Shown here in pieces: positions 23,787 through 33,839 of a stretch of DNA of 64,000 nucleotides (its first letter is position 1; each line of letters opens with the position of its first letter). The notes beneath the pieces were generated by a model. The model searched no databases and had not been told where the DNA came from. It saw only the letters and a program-made list of their open reading frames with translations. Position numbers and translations under genes: made by a program. The stretch comes from Mansonella perstans (lineage: Eukaryota; Nematoda; Chromadorea; Rhabditida; Onchocercidae). The stretch lies in contig JBAMDO010000082.1 in the NCBI GenBank assembly GCA_037074765.1, positions 124,001 to 188,000 of the forward strand, in the 5' to 3' direction.

Positions 23787-25355
23787 ATGTTCCGAAATAA
23801 AATTACAACTATTTTTATCGTTTGTTTAGCGGATACTTTTGCTATAGATAAAGGTCATTGGTCATTTTTCACTCCTTTTTCAAATAATTGCACAAGTAAT
23901 CAGATTCATTTTTAATTAAGAAGCAGCAATTTAGTGATAAAGCAAAAAAAGTGATCGCAAAGAATCGGATGACATTGGTTTGCTAGGAACTTGACATTTG
24001 CCTTGAATTATCATTGCCAATTAGTTATTAATTATCTATAATCAAATGATATCATTCAAGTGATGAAGATGAAGAATGAATCAGATTTATCACATTCTTT
24101 GAGAAAATCTTTGATGAAAATTCTTTTTAAGAAATGTGTAATTTTCTTCGTTTTTTTTTTCCTTTTTTTTGCCAAAATTGCAATAATCGAATAGATAAAG
24201 TTTATATAGGAGCTATGAAAAAGGTCTGAATTAAATCTGGATGAATTCTTCGTAAAAAAATTTCTTTGTTAAATTTAATCTTTTTAAGCTTGTAAGTATT
24301 TATACAATCAATGCAAAAGTTCAATTTGCATGGATCCAATGGCTAAAATAATGTGCACCAAAACATGTGGATTATGCAAGACAACATCTTCTCCAGCAAT
24401 ACTTCCGAGTAATCTTGTGGAATTTTAATTAAACTTGAGAGATAAAAAATTTTGCAAAAATTGCTCCACTAATTTTGGTATTTGTTCAGTATGTGATGAC
24501 GCATACGACGAGTGTGATAGTACGATCTGCGGTTATCCAATGGGCAAACAAATTTGCGCTAAAACATGTGGATTATGCAAGACAACATCTTCTCCAGCAA
24601 TACTTCCGAGTAATCTTGTGGAATTTTAATTAAACTTGAGAGATAAAAAATTTTGCAAGAATTGCCCCACTAATTCTGGTATTTGTTCAGTATGTGATGA
24701 CTCATACGATGAGTGTGATAGTACGATTTGCGCTTGCGCCGAAACATGTGGATTTTGCAAGACAACATCTCCAGCAACACTTCCGAGTAATGTTGTACAA
24801 CAGTTATCAGGGAAAATTTAATTAGATTTTGAAGATAAAAATTTGCAACAATTTCTCTACTAATTTCCAGAATGTGATGATTCATACGAATTTTGTGATA
24901 GTACGATTTGCACTTTTCCAATGGGCAAACAAATTTGTGCAAAAACATGTGGATTTTGCGGAACAACACCTCTTCCAACTGTAATTTCTGGTAAGTTTAC
25001 ATAAAGAAACAACAATTAAGAGTAAAAATAGATAATAAAAGAAAAACTCGGACAAAAATCAAATTCGGAAGACAGAAATAAAGCGAAATTTCTTGCTTCA
25101 ATTCTGATCTTTTCAGTCTGTGAGGACAAATACGATAAATGCGAAGTTAATATGAATTGCTCACTTATGTTAGTTAAAGAATTATGCGCTAAAACTTGTA
25201 AATTTTGCGATTATAATCCGATACCATCACCGGAAGGTATGAAAAAAAAGAGTAACTGGTTTTCGACCGGTTATTCTTTATTTTTTTCTCAAAAGTATCT
25301 TCATTTGATTTTAGAAAATGATCTTAAAAAATCCAACCGAACAAACTGCGTATGA
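23787..25355 (+). CDS. Secreted protein with five ShKT domains
   Basis: Seven exons agree in phase: 23787-23853, 24289-24408, 24490-24609, 24691-24786, 24871-24990, 25117-25236 and 25315-25355, giving about 227 residues. Exon 1 encodes a signal peptide (MFRNKITTIFIVCLADTFA). Each of the next five exons is one ShKT (SXC) six-cysteine domain, entered and left in phase 1. Four are 120 bp. The third domain exon is 96 bp and has lost the loop between cysteines 3 and 4, reading CDSTICACAETCGFC, but keeps all six cysteines. Internal donors of the first three domain exons are CCGA|gtaat. The last exon is a short polar tail ending TNCV. ShKT domains occur in nematode surface and secreted proteins and can block potassium channels or accompany enzymes; no activity can be assigned here. 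Domains one to three share near-identical DNA, including the flanking introns, so they arose by recent tandem duplication. Confidence 0.85.
24345..24830 (+). repeat. Tandem exon-intron duplication in ShKT gene 1
   Basis: A unit of about 201 bp (120-bp ShKT exon plus 81-bp intron) is repeated. The run AAACATGTGGATT(A/T)TGCAAG, the CCAGCAATACTTCCGAGTAA donor region and the intron word AAACTTGAGAGATAAAAAAT recur in register. The first two intron copies are almost identical. The fourth domain and its intron are more diverged. Confidence 0.85.
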
Positions 25356-25939
25356 AATTTTATCATGGAAAGTTCGAAATAATTCGAATGCTTCATTTAA
25401 AAAGTACATTTAGCATCAGGAGGAATCACTGATTCATTTATAATGATCAGTGAGAAGATAAATCGATATTATCAGTACGAATGATCTGAAAAGAATATGC
25501 AACATAAGAAAAATTATGGATAGATACTGGATAATAGGTTATCATAAAAAACATATGGATCGTATGAAACAGATGATATTTTGACATGAGGGGTGACAAT
25601 ATTATCTGAACAATTGGATGAAAGAAATTTGAAAATTCCCAAAAGAAATACTTTTTAGTTATCATAATCTAGATTCGTTTTAGATTGTTCTTATTTATGC
25701 AAACCGTTGAGATCGCTCTGCAAATTTCTGGAATGGTTCATTGGACAAAGTCCGCATGGAATTTGCTCCCATTGTCAGCAATGCAAAGAAGGCATTTAAT
25801 GAGCAATTTTTGAAACGGTTAATGAAATCCCATGCAAAAAATAATGAAATTCTTACTTTTAGTTTCAATTATTTAAAACATAAAACAAATTAAATTCAAT
25901 GAAAAGCATTTGAATATCAAATAATTGCATTTTTTTTTT

Positions 25940-26040
25940 GATATCAGATATTTTTTTGATACCAGATATCACGGATCACGTATAGTTGCACGTTTTTTGA
26001 TATCAGACATCACGGATCACGTGAAATTTGTGATCCTTTA
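25940..26040. repeat. Two-copy direct repeat with GATATCAGA/ATCACGGATCACGT
   Basis: TTTTTTGATA(T/C)CAGATATC and ATCACGGATCACGT occur twice about 47 bp apart, partly palindromic because GATATC and GGATCACGTGA are self-complementary in part. Confidence 0.6.
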
Positions 26041-26289
26041 TTATGTTAATATTTTTATCGATTTGTTCGAAAATTCTGTTTCTTAACACCAATGAATTCA
26101 ACTGAGTTCATTTGGAATCAATTCAACTGAATTCATGTCCACAAGAATTCTTTTATGCTATTTTGCTACTGAGCTTTGAATAGATTTTATTGATCACAAT
26201 CTTCTATTGTGTTAACCAAGAATGTTATAGAGATTTTGTACGCCTAATGTATGGTTTCCATTGAGCATTGAATTTAAAATTCATTAAAC

Positions 26290-26720
26290 CAAACATATTA
26301 TCAAAATGTCAATGCCACGTATCATCAAAAACTCTTAATCAAAAGTTAATCAATCTTTCAATATCATAAATGTTACCCAAACTTAATCTTTTAGCATCAT
26401 ACATGTTACCAAAATTAACTTTAGCACCATACGTGTTATCAAAACGATTTTTCAATACCATAGATATTACCAAAACAATCTTTTATCATCATACTTGTTA
26501 CCAAAATGATCTCTTGATAGCATATGCATCACCAAAATGATCTCTTGGTATCACCGGTATTACCAAAACGATCAAAACAATTGATAGCACATGCAACAGC
26601 AAAATGATCTATTGTACCACACGTAATGCAAGCACTATAATTGAATAGTCAATATCATGTATCATTAAAAACATTTAATACTTCATTTATTACCAAAAGA
26701 TCCCCTAAAACAGGCTTATC
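26290..26720. repeat. Minisatellite, about 35 bp unit, about ten copies
   Basis: A unit close to TTACCAAAATGATCTCTTGATA plus GCATCATACATG recurs from TATCATCAAAAACTC to TTATTACCAAAAGATCC. Copies vary (GTTACCAAAATTAACTTT, GTTATCAAAACGATTTTTCA, GCATCACCAAAATGATCTC). It is more regular than the repeat at 19 kb. Confidence 0.75.
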
Positions 26721-27814
26721 ATCAAAACGTTAAATTTCACTTTAAAACTTCTCACGATGGAGAAGGTATAGAGTTAAATGTGATTTACGAAGAGATAATG
26801 AAGTGATTCATTCACATTTATAAAGGGATAATGAAGTGATTCATTAATCATTTATATCTTTCCTCGTCTCATAAAATACTTTTATTTTTTTCTGGTTCTT
26901 TTTTTTAACACATGGCTGAGATATTATATTATACAGGAAGGACAGCATCGGATAATTCGTATTAATAATGCCAATTATGATTTTCTTTTTTAGTATAAGA
27001 TCTAGATCAATTTGCTAGACTTTAAAAGCATTCAGCTTAATTTTGCCGAAATTTTTTTTCGAAGCCTTTATAATTTTTATTTCAGATAGAATTGATAGAA
27101 ATAATTTTATCAGTTGATCGGTTTCCTACAATCTTCGAATTTAATTATCAATTGGCATATTACTTTTTAGTTGAATTTATCAACTGTAGTTTGCATTTAA
27201 CTTTAAATGAAACATAATCAAAATAAATATTGGAAAAAAAATTCATTATGACCCTAAATATATAATCATTTGCTTAATCAAACAAATGCAGTAATTGAAA
27301 AAAATTTCAACATTCGCAAACAAATTATAATTTGTAATATTTTACCAATGATAAGAGAAATTCTTATCAGTAAATTTATTAGTTCCAACATGTCTGTGTG
27401 TGCGTATATTTATGTGTATATGTGTCTACATTTATTAGTCTGGTAATGGTTCTTGTTTTAATCGTGTTTCTGCGAAAAATTAATTTGTTTACAGAAAACA
27501 TTACTATTTGGAATATGGCGCGATAGAGGAACAATTTTTCTCGATAATTATGGTTTTCATAATTATATATACTATAAAGTTCTTGCCTTTCTTTTTTTTT
27601 TCGCACCGATAATAAATCATTCGATTTGTTCACCAATAAATATTCGTTAGCCTGATCCAGTTATCATTTCTAGGTTAATTATCCGCATTGCATGTACGAT
27701 CTGTTCATTTTGTGACTTTAAAATGAAATCATTGTTAACTCGTATATAAATTAAAATTTCACAAATTATAACAATGCTAGCAAGCAATTTTTTAATCCCA
27801 TAAATCTCATAAAG

Positions 27815-27890
27815 TTAGCGTTATTTTACTTGTCAGCTTAGTGTTATTTTACTTGTTAGCATCAGTGTTATTGTACTTGTCAACCTGAGC
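27815..27890. repeat. Three-copy 25-bp tandem repeat
   Basis: AGCGTTATTTTACTTGTCAG, AGTGTTATTTTACTTGTTAG and AGTGTTATTGTACTTGTCAA follow head to tail. Confidence 0.8.
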
Positions 27891-27984
27891 CAGAAACTTT
27901 GAGCACATCAAGCATAATACTAAGATAATCTAATTTACTGGTCAGATGGAACTAAATCAAAATTGATTTAAATGTCACGGAATG

Positions 27985-28065
27985 GAAAGGTAAGTGTTGT
28001 TGCTTTTGGAAATGAATTATGAAAAGGTAAGTGATTGTTGCCTTTGGAAATGAATTATGGATTAA
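27985..28065. repeat. Two-copy 38-bp tandem repeat
   Basis: GGTAAGTGTTGTTGCTTTTG and GGTAAGTGATTGTTGCCTTT, each followed by GGAAATGAATTATG, form a recent two-copy direct repeat. Confidence 0.8.
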
Positions 28066-29438
28066 TTTTTGCTAAGCCCAAGCTTATTATTTATTCATTT
28101 ATTTAACTACATTTATTTGAATAAATAGAAAGGTGACATAGTTATTGCTATTTTATCGTTTTATTATTTTTCAAAAAATTTTCCATAAATTTTATGATTT
28201 TTTGTCTTTTCCATTCTCATCCATAAAAATAATAATCAAAAGTATTAAAATTATTTTTAGAAAATGATTCAAATATTAAATATTGGTTGATTTAAATTTA
28301 ATGATATTTTTTCCTAATTTATCCTAAAACTGTATTTGTGTGTTACCACTTTCTTCCAGTTGGATTAATGATAGAATTATTAACTGATTAGTTAATTAAT
28401 TAATATTCTATAATCTATGGATTTGTCGAAACTTTTTAAAATTATTGCTTTTATCTTAATTATTTTAGAAATTTTCCCATTTTTCTTTTTTCTTTGTTTT
28501 GCAAAGGAAGGAACTTCTCATATATTTCTATTTTGCTGACGAATTTAAAAAGCATTCTGTTCCAAAACGCCTTATAAAAACAATTTGAACAATTCAATCA
28601 TATAAGCATATATAATAAGCTTAAACACACACAAACAGATAGACAGATGTATATCTTAGGATGACGAGAAATACTAATGATGTGATTCAAAAGTGCATAA
28701 AAAATAATATTTCGAGCATTAACATACTATCAAATTCGAAAAAAAAAACAGAAATAAATTGCATACAATGAAAAGTGATTATTGTATAGATAGAGTGATC
28801 AGTAGATCAATAGATAGATAGATAAATAGTTATCGATCATATGGGAGTGAAAGTGAGAGAGATTGCCTTTTAATCATTTTTGCTAGTATCAAATAGATAG
28901 AATGGGTTCATTCGTTTGTTTTCTTTCTTTAAAGCTCAGTTTGCTTTTTAAATAATAATGACAAAGTGCGGTGACGCTTTTGTAATAATAAAAGAAAAAA
29001 AAAATATGTGAAATTAAATGTTAGATGAATTTTAAAAATTTGTTATTTTTGTTTAAATTATATTTTGTATTGCCGAAATTTAATTTTTATTCATATTTAC
29101 ACGAATCAATTATTCTATGGAATAATAAATTTAATCTTGGAAGAAATGATTTAATTATTTATTTTTTGGATTTGCTCGAAAGATTGATGGTTGACGTTTG
29201 GGCTCTTTTTTTTTATTGCCTTCAGTAAAATATTTTCATGACATTAGGTGAAAAGGGAGATGAGAAAAGGGAAAAAATGTTTTCCACTTCATTCGACAAA
29301 TTTAATACACTTCACCGGATTTTACTCAGGAATCCTGTGAAATTCCATATATTAAATTTCAATCAGAAAATTAGTAATGATGCTAAAGGAATTGAGCAAA
29401 TGAATATACAAAAATTTCATTGTCTTTTTTTTTTTTTT

Positions 29439-29456
29439 TTGTTGCCAAAATTGCAG
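29439..29456 (+). promoter_or_regulatory. Probable trans-splice acceptor of ShKT gene 2
   Basis: A long T run followed by GTTGCCAAAATTGCAG ends three bases before the ATG. Almost the same string (TTTGCCAAAATTGCA) also occurs at about 24168-24185 in the first intron of the other ShKT gene, there without an ATG, which suggests a shared ancestral 5' exon region. Confidence 0.55.
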
Positions 29457-29459
29457 GAA

Positions 29460-32029
29460 ATGTTCTACGCTGCAGGATTTATCATATCGCTGTTGCATTT
29501 TGCTTGTTGTAGTGCTGAAATGAAAGGTTTGATAAGTTTTATTTTGTTCTTCTTGATAGAAATTTTTTTAGATTTTTTCTATCTTTCTTTTTCTTTTCTT
29601 AATTTATTAGCTCAGGCAAAAATTTACGGCATTCCTACCATATAATCACTCAATAGCTTACAATAATTTTTTTCCATTATGTTATCACTTAGCAAAAGAG
29701 AAGGATCATGTCAAATCTTTTGAGAACTATTTATTGTCCATTGTTTTAAAAAAAAAAAAGAAACCGATAATTTAGGATAATTAATTTTAGCAAATTCAAT
29801 TTCAAATTTAATTTCAAAAAACTGATAATTTAGAGTAATTAATTAATTTTAGCAAAAAATTTAATGCTTACTGCATTATATATTTTCATTGAACCAGCCT
29901 TTTCAGTTAAATTATTGGCTTCATTAAAAATCAAATTTCATTAGAATTGGAGAAAAAAAGAAACTTCCACATAAAAGAAATATTTTAAATACTTTGGTTA
30001 CAAGAATTTAAACCTATTTCAGAATGCAAGGATGAATCAATATTTTGCAATGTTACAAAAATTAATGTCTGTTCCAGCGAACAGACGAGCAAATTTTGTC
30101 GTGAAACATGCGGTTTGTGTAACCTGAATGATAGTACCACAATTGTTCGTCCAACTCAAGGTTATAAATTTTATTCTTTCTAAACTTTTAAAACACTTCT
30201 TGATCTTCTTTAATTTAATCGAAAAAAAAGATCGAGCATGAATAAATTGCTGAAAGTTTCCATTGATGAAATTACAAGATATGTTAAAAGTGGCTTGAGC
30301 ATGGATGTGTAATAATATTAAATATTGATATAGATAATTCTGGTTATTTCATTTAAAATAAACTAAACTATTAAAGCGATAAATCATTTGATACACAGGA
30401 AAATCGATTATGAATCATTGAGAATTTCGAGATGACTAATGTGCTCATAAAAATAGTCCGCACTTTTTTTTTCAGCATGCTTAGATTATTTAATTGGCTT
30501 GATCAATTTCCTTTTTTTTTGGTTTCATTACAATAATTTTCAACATCACTTACGCATCATTTTACATTTAGCTACAATTTTAAACAAGTAGCAATAGTTC
30601 CATGGAACAATTGATCCAACTATGTCCTTAGCAAGAAACTAACAACATTATTTAATTTTCAACATCATTTACAAGACATCAGTTTACACTAGCCTTAATC
30701 TTAAACAATTAGTAGTTCCTGGTAACAATTGATCAATTACGTATAATAGTGCTTAGCGAGAAACTAAGCAAATAAGGCCAAGTAAGCTTCCATTTCGATA
30801 GAACTTGCACCAAAATTGGTACTTATCAACTGTAATATCAAAAAATTGATAACATTCTTAAAGCAATAGAATAGCATATTCGAAGATTTTTTTTCTTTTC
30901 TTGAGTTTTTGAATTTTTTGCGATTGACTTTTTTGTCTTTCTGGCAATAATTTAATTCTTAAATAATTTGCAGCGCATAAATATTCGTGATACTATTACT
31001 TTTAATAACAGTATAATCAAACTCATATTTTCAATTCAACAAAAATTTGACCTCTCCTTCAAAATTAAAACAATCCTCTGCAATGCTGCAAATTGGAAAA
31101 TAAATCTAGTTGATGATACGATATTCAAAGTTTTCAAAGATTTCGATGGCAAGCATAACTTGAGCAACGGACAGTAGATGAAAGAAATAAATGAAATTTG
31201 AAAGCCGAAAAAATCAGAAATTACAAGAAGCATTTTCGCACATCCAATAGTAAAAAAAAGCAAAACAAGAATATATTATTTTCTAAAACTATTCATGTTT
31301 TTTTCGGAACCAATCGTTGCTTTTCTTAATTGGTTTTGCTTGTGTGATCAGTCAATTTTGTAACTTAAAACGGAATCGTTGTTAATTTTCTGTACGCTTA
31401 TAAATTGAACTTTCACAAATTACAATAATGCAAATTGCAGAAATTACAGCATGGAAGCATTAATATTTTTTTGAAATTTTAGAAAAATAACATCGTTGTC
31501 GTTATCTTATATTTTTTATCACTTTTCAAACACTTTCATTCATTTTACGATTTATTTTTTCCCTTTTCTTTCCCATCCATAAAAATTGAACTTAGTGGAA
31601 TTACTTTTTAGATAATTCAAATATTAAATGGTAATTTTCATTTAATGGTATTTTATACTTATTTATCCTAAACCTCTGCTGGTTTGCTTCTTTCTTTCCT
31701 AATATCCTCAAGCATTAGGAGACAAAAACCCGTTTGCCATTTTTTGATTTTTTTTCTGATAAAATATCATTGTAGAAAATACAAAAAAAAGATTTATTTA
31801 AATTCTTTCAGAATGTTCGGATCAATGGATGAATTGTACAAAATTGGATGTTGATTGTCAAAATGATTCAGATATTGCAAAGATTTATTGCTACAAAACA
31901 TGCAGCAATTGTACGACTACAATACCAACCACTACTTCTCGGCCAAACGTTGCGACACATTTCGCCAATTCTTGGCATACAATTATTCATTTTACTTTAT
32001 TTTTCACTGCAACGAAATTTATGGCCTAA
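29460..32029 (+). CDS. Secreted two-domain ShKT protein with GPI-type C-terminus
   Basis: Three exons agree in phase: 29460-29526, 30023-30160 and 31812-32029, total 140 residues. Exon 1 (67 bp, same length and phase as in the other ShKT gene) encodes a signal peptide, MFYAAGFIISLLHFACCSA. Exon 2 encodes one ShKT domain with six cysteines, from ECKDESIFC to CRETCGLC, followed by a threonine linker. Exon 3 encodes a second domain, from ECSDQWMNC to CYKTCSNC, then a Thr/Pro linker (TTTIPTTTSRP) and a hydrophobic end (IIHFTLFFTATKFMA) before TAA. The end has the form of a GPI-attachment signal, so the protein is probably held at the cell surface, unlike its neighbour. It is a paralogue of the five-domain gene, in the same orientation 4 kb downstream. 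No specific function can be assigned. Confidence 0.85.
31325..31710 (+). repeat. Duplicated segment, copy B, inside intron 2 of ShKT gene 2
   Basis: It matches in order the blocks described for 27690-28370: AACTTAAAACGGAATCGTTG, TTTCACAAATTACAATAATG, CCCATCCATAAAAATTGAAC, GATAATTCAAATATTAAATG and TTTATCCTAAACC. It lies 100-490 bp before the third exon. Confidence 0.65.
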
Positions 32030-33207
32030 TCTGATAGATCACATGATTATAAAGCCACCAATTTTGATGTAATTCAGGTACCTGGAGTCGGTAAGATCAA
32101 GTGTTTATATAAAAAGGATTTGATTTAGAATTGATACTATCAAAATATCGCGAAATTTTGGATGTAACAATCAAGGCGTAATTTTAAAAAGTAATCCAAG
32201 AACTGACAATGATATGAATATAATTTATAAGTGATATTTTGCATCATTTTTTGTAATTTCTAGAATTCTCCGATTAATCGAAAATGTTTAGCAATGATAA
32301 TAAAATCTCAATAAGCCAATTCATACACAGGCAGTTTTTTATTTTCCTCCACTGTTTAAAAATCAAATATGGAAGACCTAACAATTGCAGTTGCGATATG
32401 CAATTTTTTAGCAGAACATTTACTTACTCTGCAAAGTTTTCTGTGCAAGCTAAATTTGTAGATTTTGATTGGTATATAAAAAGTACATATCATAAAAGTC
32501 TTCCATGAATTATCCAACTACCCTAACTCACTTAAATTACAACTAAAATGATTTCATCCTTTAATGAATCATGATTTCCGAACATATTTACTAACAGTCT
32601 AATTATTTGTAAACGTCATTTTTTAAAAATAATTAAAATGTTTATTTGGCATCTAACTCTTGTCATTTTTTTCAATTTAAAAAGTGCATATCATTTTTAT
32701 ATTTTTTTATTAGTTGTATTTACTTTGTAGAAGTTTGTCAGCGCGAATTCATCTGTAACCATACCATTCATCTGTTTTTATATATTTATGAAAATCCAAA
32801 AAAAAGGAGATGAATTTAAAGTATGGATTTAAACGAAATATGAAGCGAAAATGACATTATTTAGTTTATGAAACTTCTGGATTCCGCATTCTTTTCACGA
32901 TTATTGCATTCATTCATCTAAATTCCAACCTTTTTAAATCTTTACCATAAGTAAATAACTTCAGTTTTGAATCTTTTACAAAAATCAATTTTATGAATTC
33001 AAAACGAATTTCAACAAGATTAGTGAATTTTTCACAATGAGTATTGAAAACAATATTATTAATACATATCAAAGTACAATGTAACATACATCCACACTGA
33101 AATAAATTCAGTAACACAAGCACAAATAGCAGAGCTGCGATCATGAATGTTTGACCGTCAACAATACCGCTAACATGCAATACAAAGTTGTTTAACAGCA
33201 GATATAA
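32030..33207. other. Intergenic, two weak open frames
   Basis: A plus frame at 32284-32508 and a minus frame at 32914-33180 (beginning MHVSGIVDGQTFMIAALLFV, with a hydrophobic N-terminus) are open. Neither has splice signals or a recognisable family, and the second abuts the LTR. I do not call them genes. Confidence 0.4.
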
Positions 33208-33640
33208 TGTCGGAAAAACCGAAATATTTTACTACGAAATGTTTGATATAAGCCAAATCATATGTGCTATGATTATTACGGTGACATACAATTAATTGTA
33301 AAATGTCACATAACGAATTATTATTTCGTTTTTAAAGTTTCAAGATGTTTAATATTAAGATTGCCAATTATAAAATAATGTAAATCTTTCACAATTTGAT
33401 TTGTCGTTTTGCTTTTGGAAAATCATGAATTTAAGCCCATTTTTGTAAACAGATATGATTAACGGTACTATAATACATAAATATTGTCATTTATTTATTA
33501 ACTTTCAGTAACTTGATTTGTTAATTCATTATAAACAATTCAAACCACTATAAACTTCCTCTAATTGTAATTAGATATTATTATTAGCTTCCTTAACCAA
33601 GTTTGAGACTTTTCAATCCAATTAGTTTACACTCAAAAAA
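33208..33640 (+). mobile_element. BEL/Pao-type LTR, copy 1 (3' end eroded)
   Basis: It begins TGTCGGAAAAACCGAAATA and continues with ATAAGCCAAATCATATG, an AATGTCACATAACG word, AAAGTTTCAAGATGTTT and an ACTATAATACATAAATATTG block. The same blocks recur in order at 36404, 39497, 44373 and, inverted, at 51488. Aligning the copies suggests an LTR of about 650-680 bp. This copy is clear to about 33640. Confidence 0.65.
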
Positions 33641-33839
33641 CACACATCACTGGCCTGCAATTAGTAGAATACACCCAACTCTAAGTAGTTTTACATAAAA
33701 CATTTTCATTAGATATATCGGCACATGAAGATAGTATATAAGATGAAATCACTCCCCATCCATTGAATATAAAAAAGAAATTAATTAAATATTTGTCCAA
33801 TACTTTCAAAAGATTAGGCATATTTTGGAAAACTTGAAA

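Larger units (their letters stand above)
27690..28370 (+). repeat. Duplicated segment, copy A (pairs with 31325-31710)
   Basis: Blocks around 27705-27780 (AAATGAAATCATTGTTAA, TTTCACAAATTATAACAATG) and 28145-28350 (CATCCATAAAAATAATAA, TTCAAATATTAAAT, TTTATCCTAAAAC) are matched in order near 31340-31430 and 31570-31690. The copies are diverged and differ in length. Copy A is about 1.1 kb upstream of the second ShKT gene, copy B is in its second intron. Confidence 0.65.
25356..29459. other. Intergenic with several tandem repeats
   Basis: I see no supported exon between the two ShKT genes. The stretch holds minisatellites near 25940-26040, 26290-26720, 27815-27890 and 27985-28065 and a segment (27690-28370) that is repeated inside the second ShKT gene. 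The frame at 29025-29228 is hydrophobic but lacks splice or signal support. Confidence 0.55.

Noticed and set aside
24670..24978. Minus-strand frame of 102 codons
   Set aside because: Antisense of the repeated ShKT exons; the plus strand has the cysteine pattern and splice phases.
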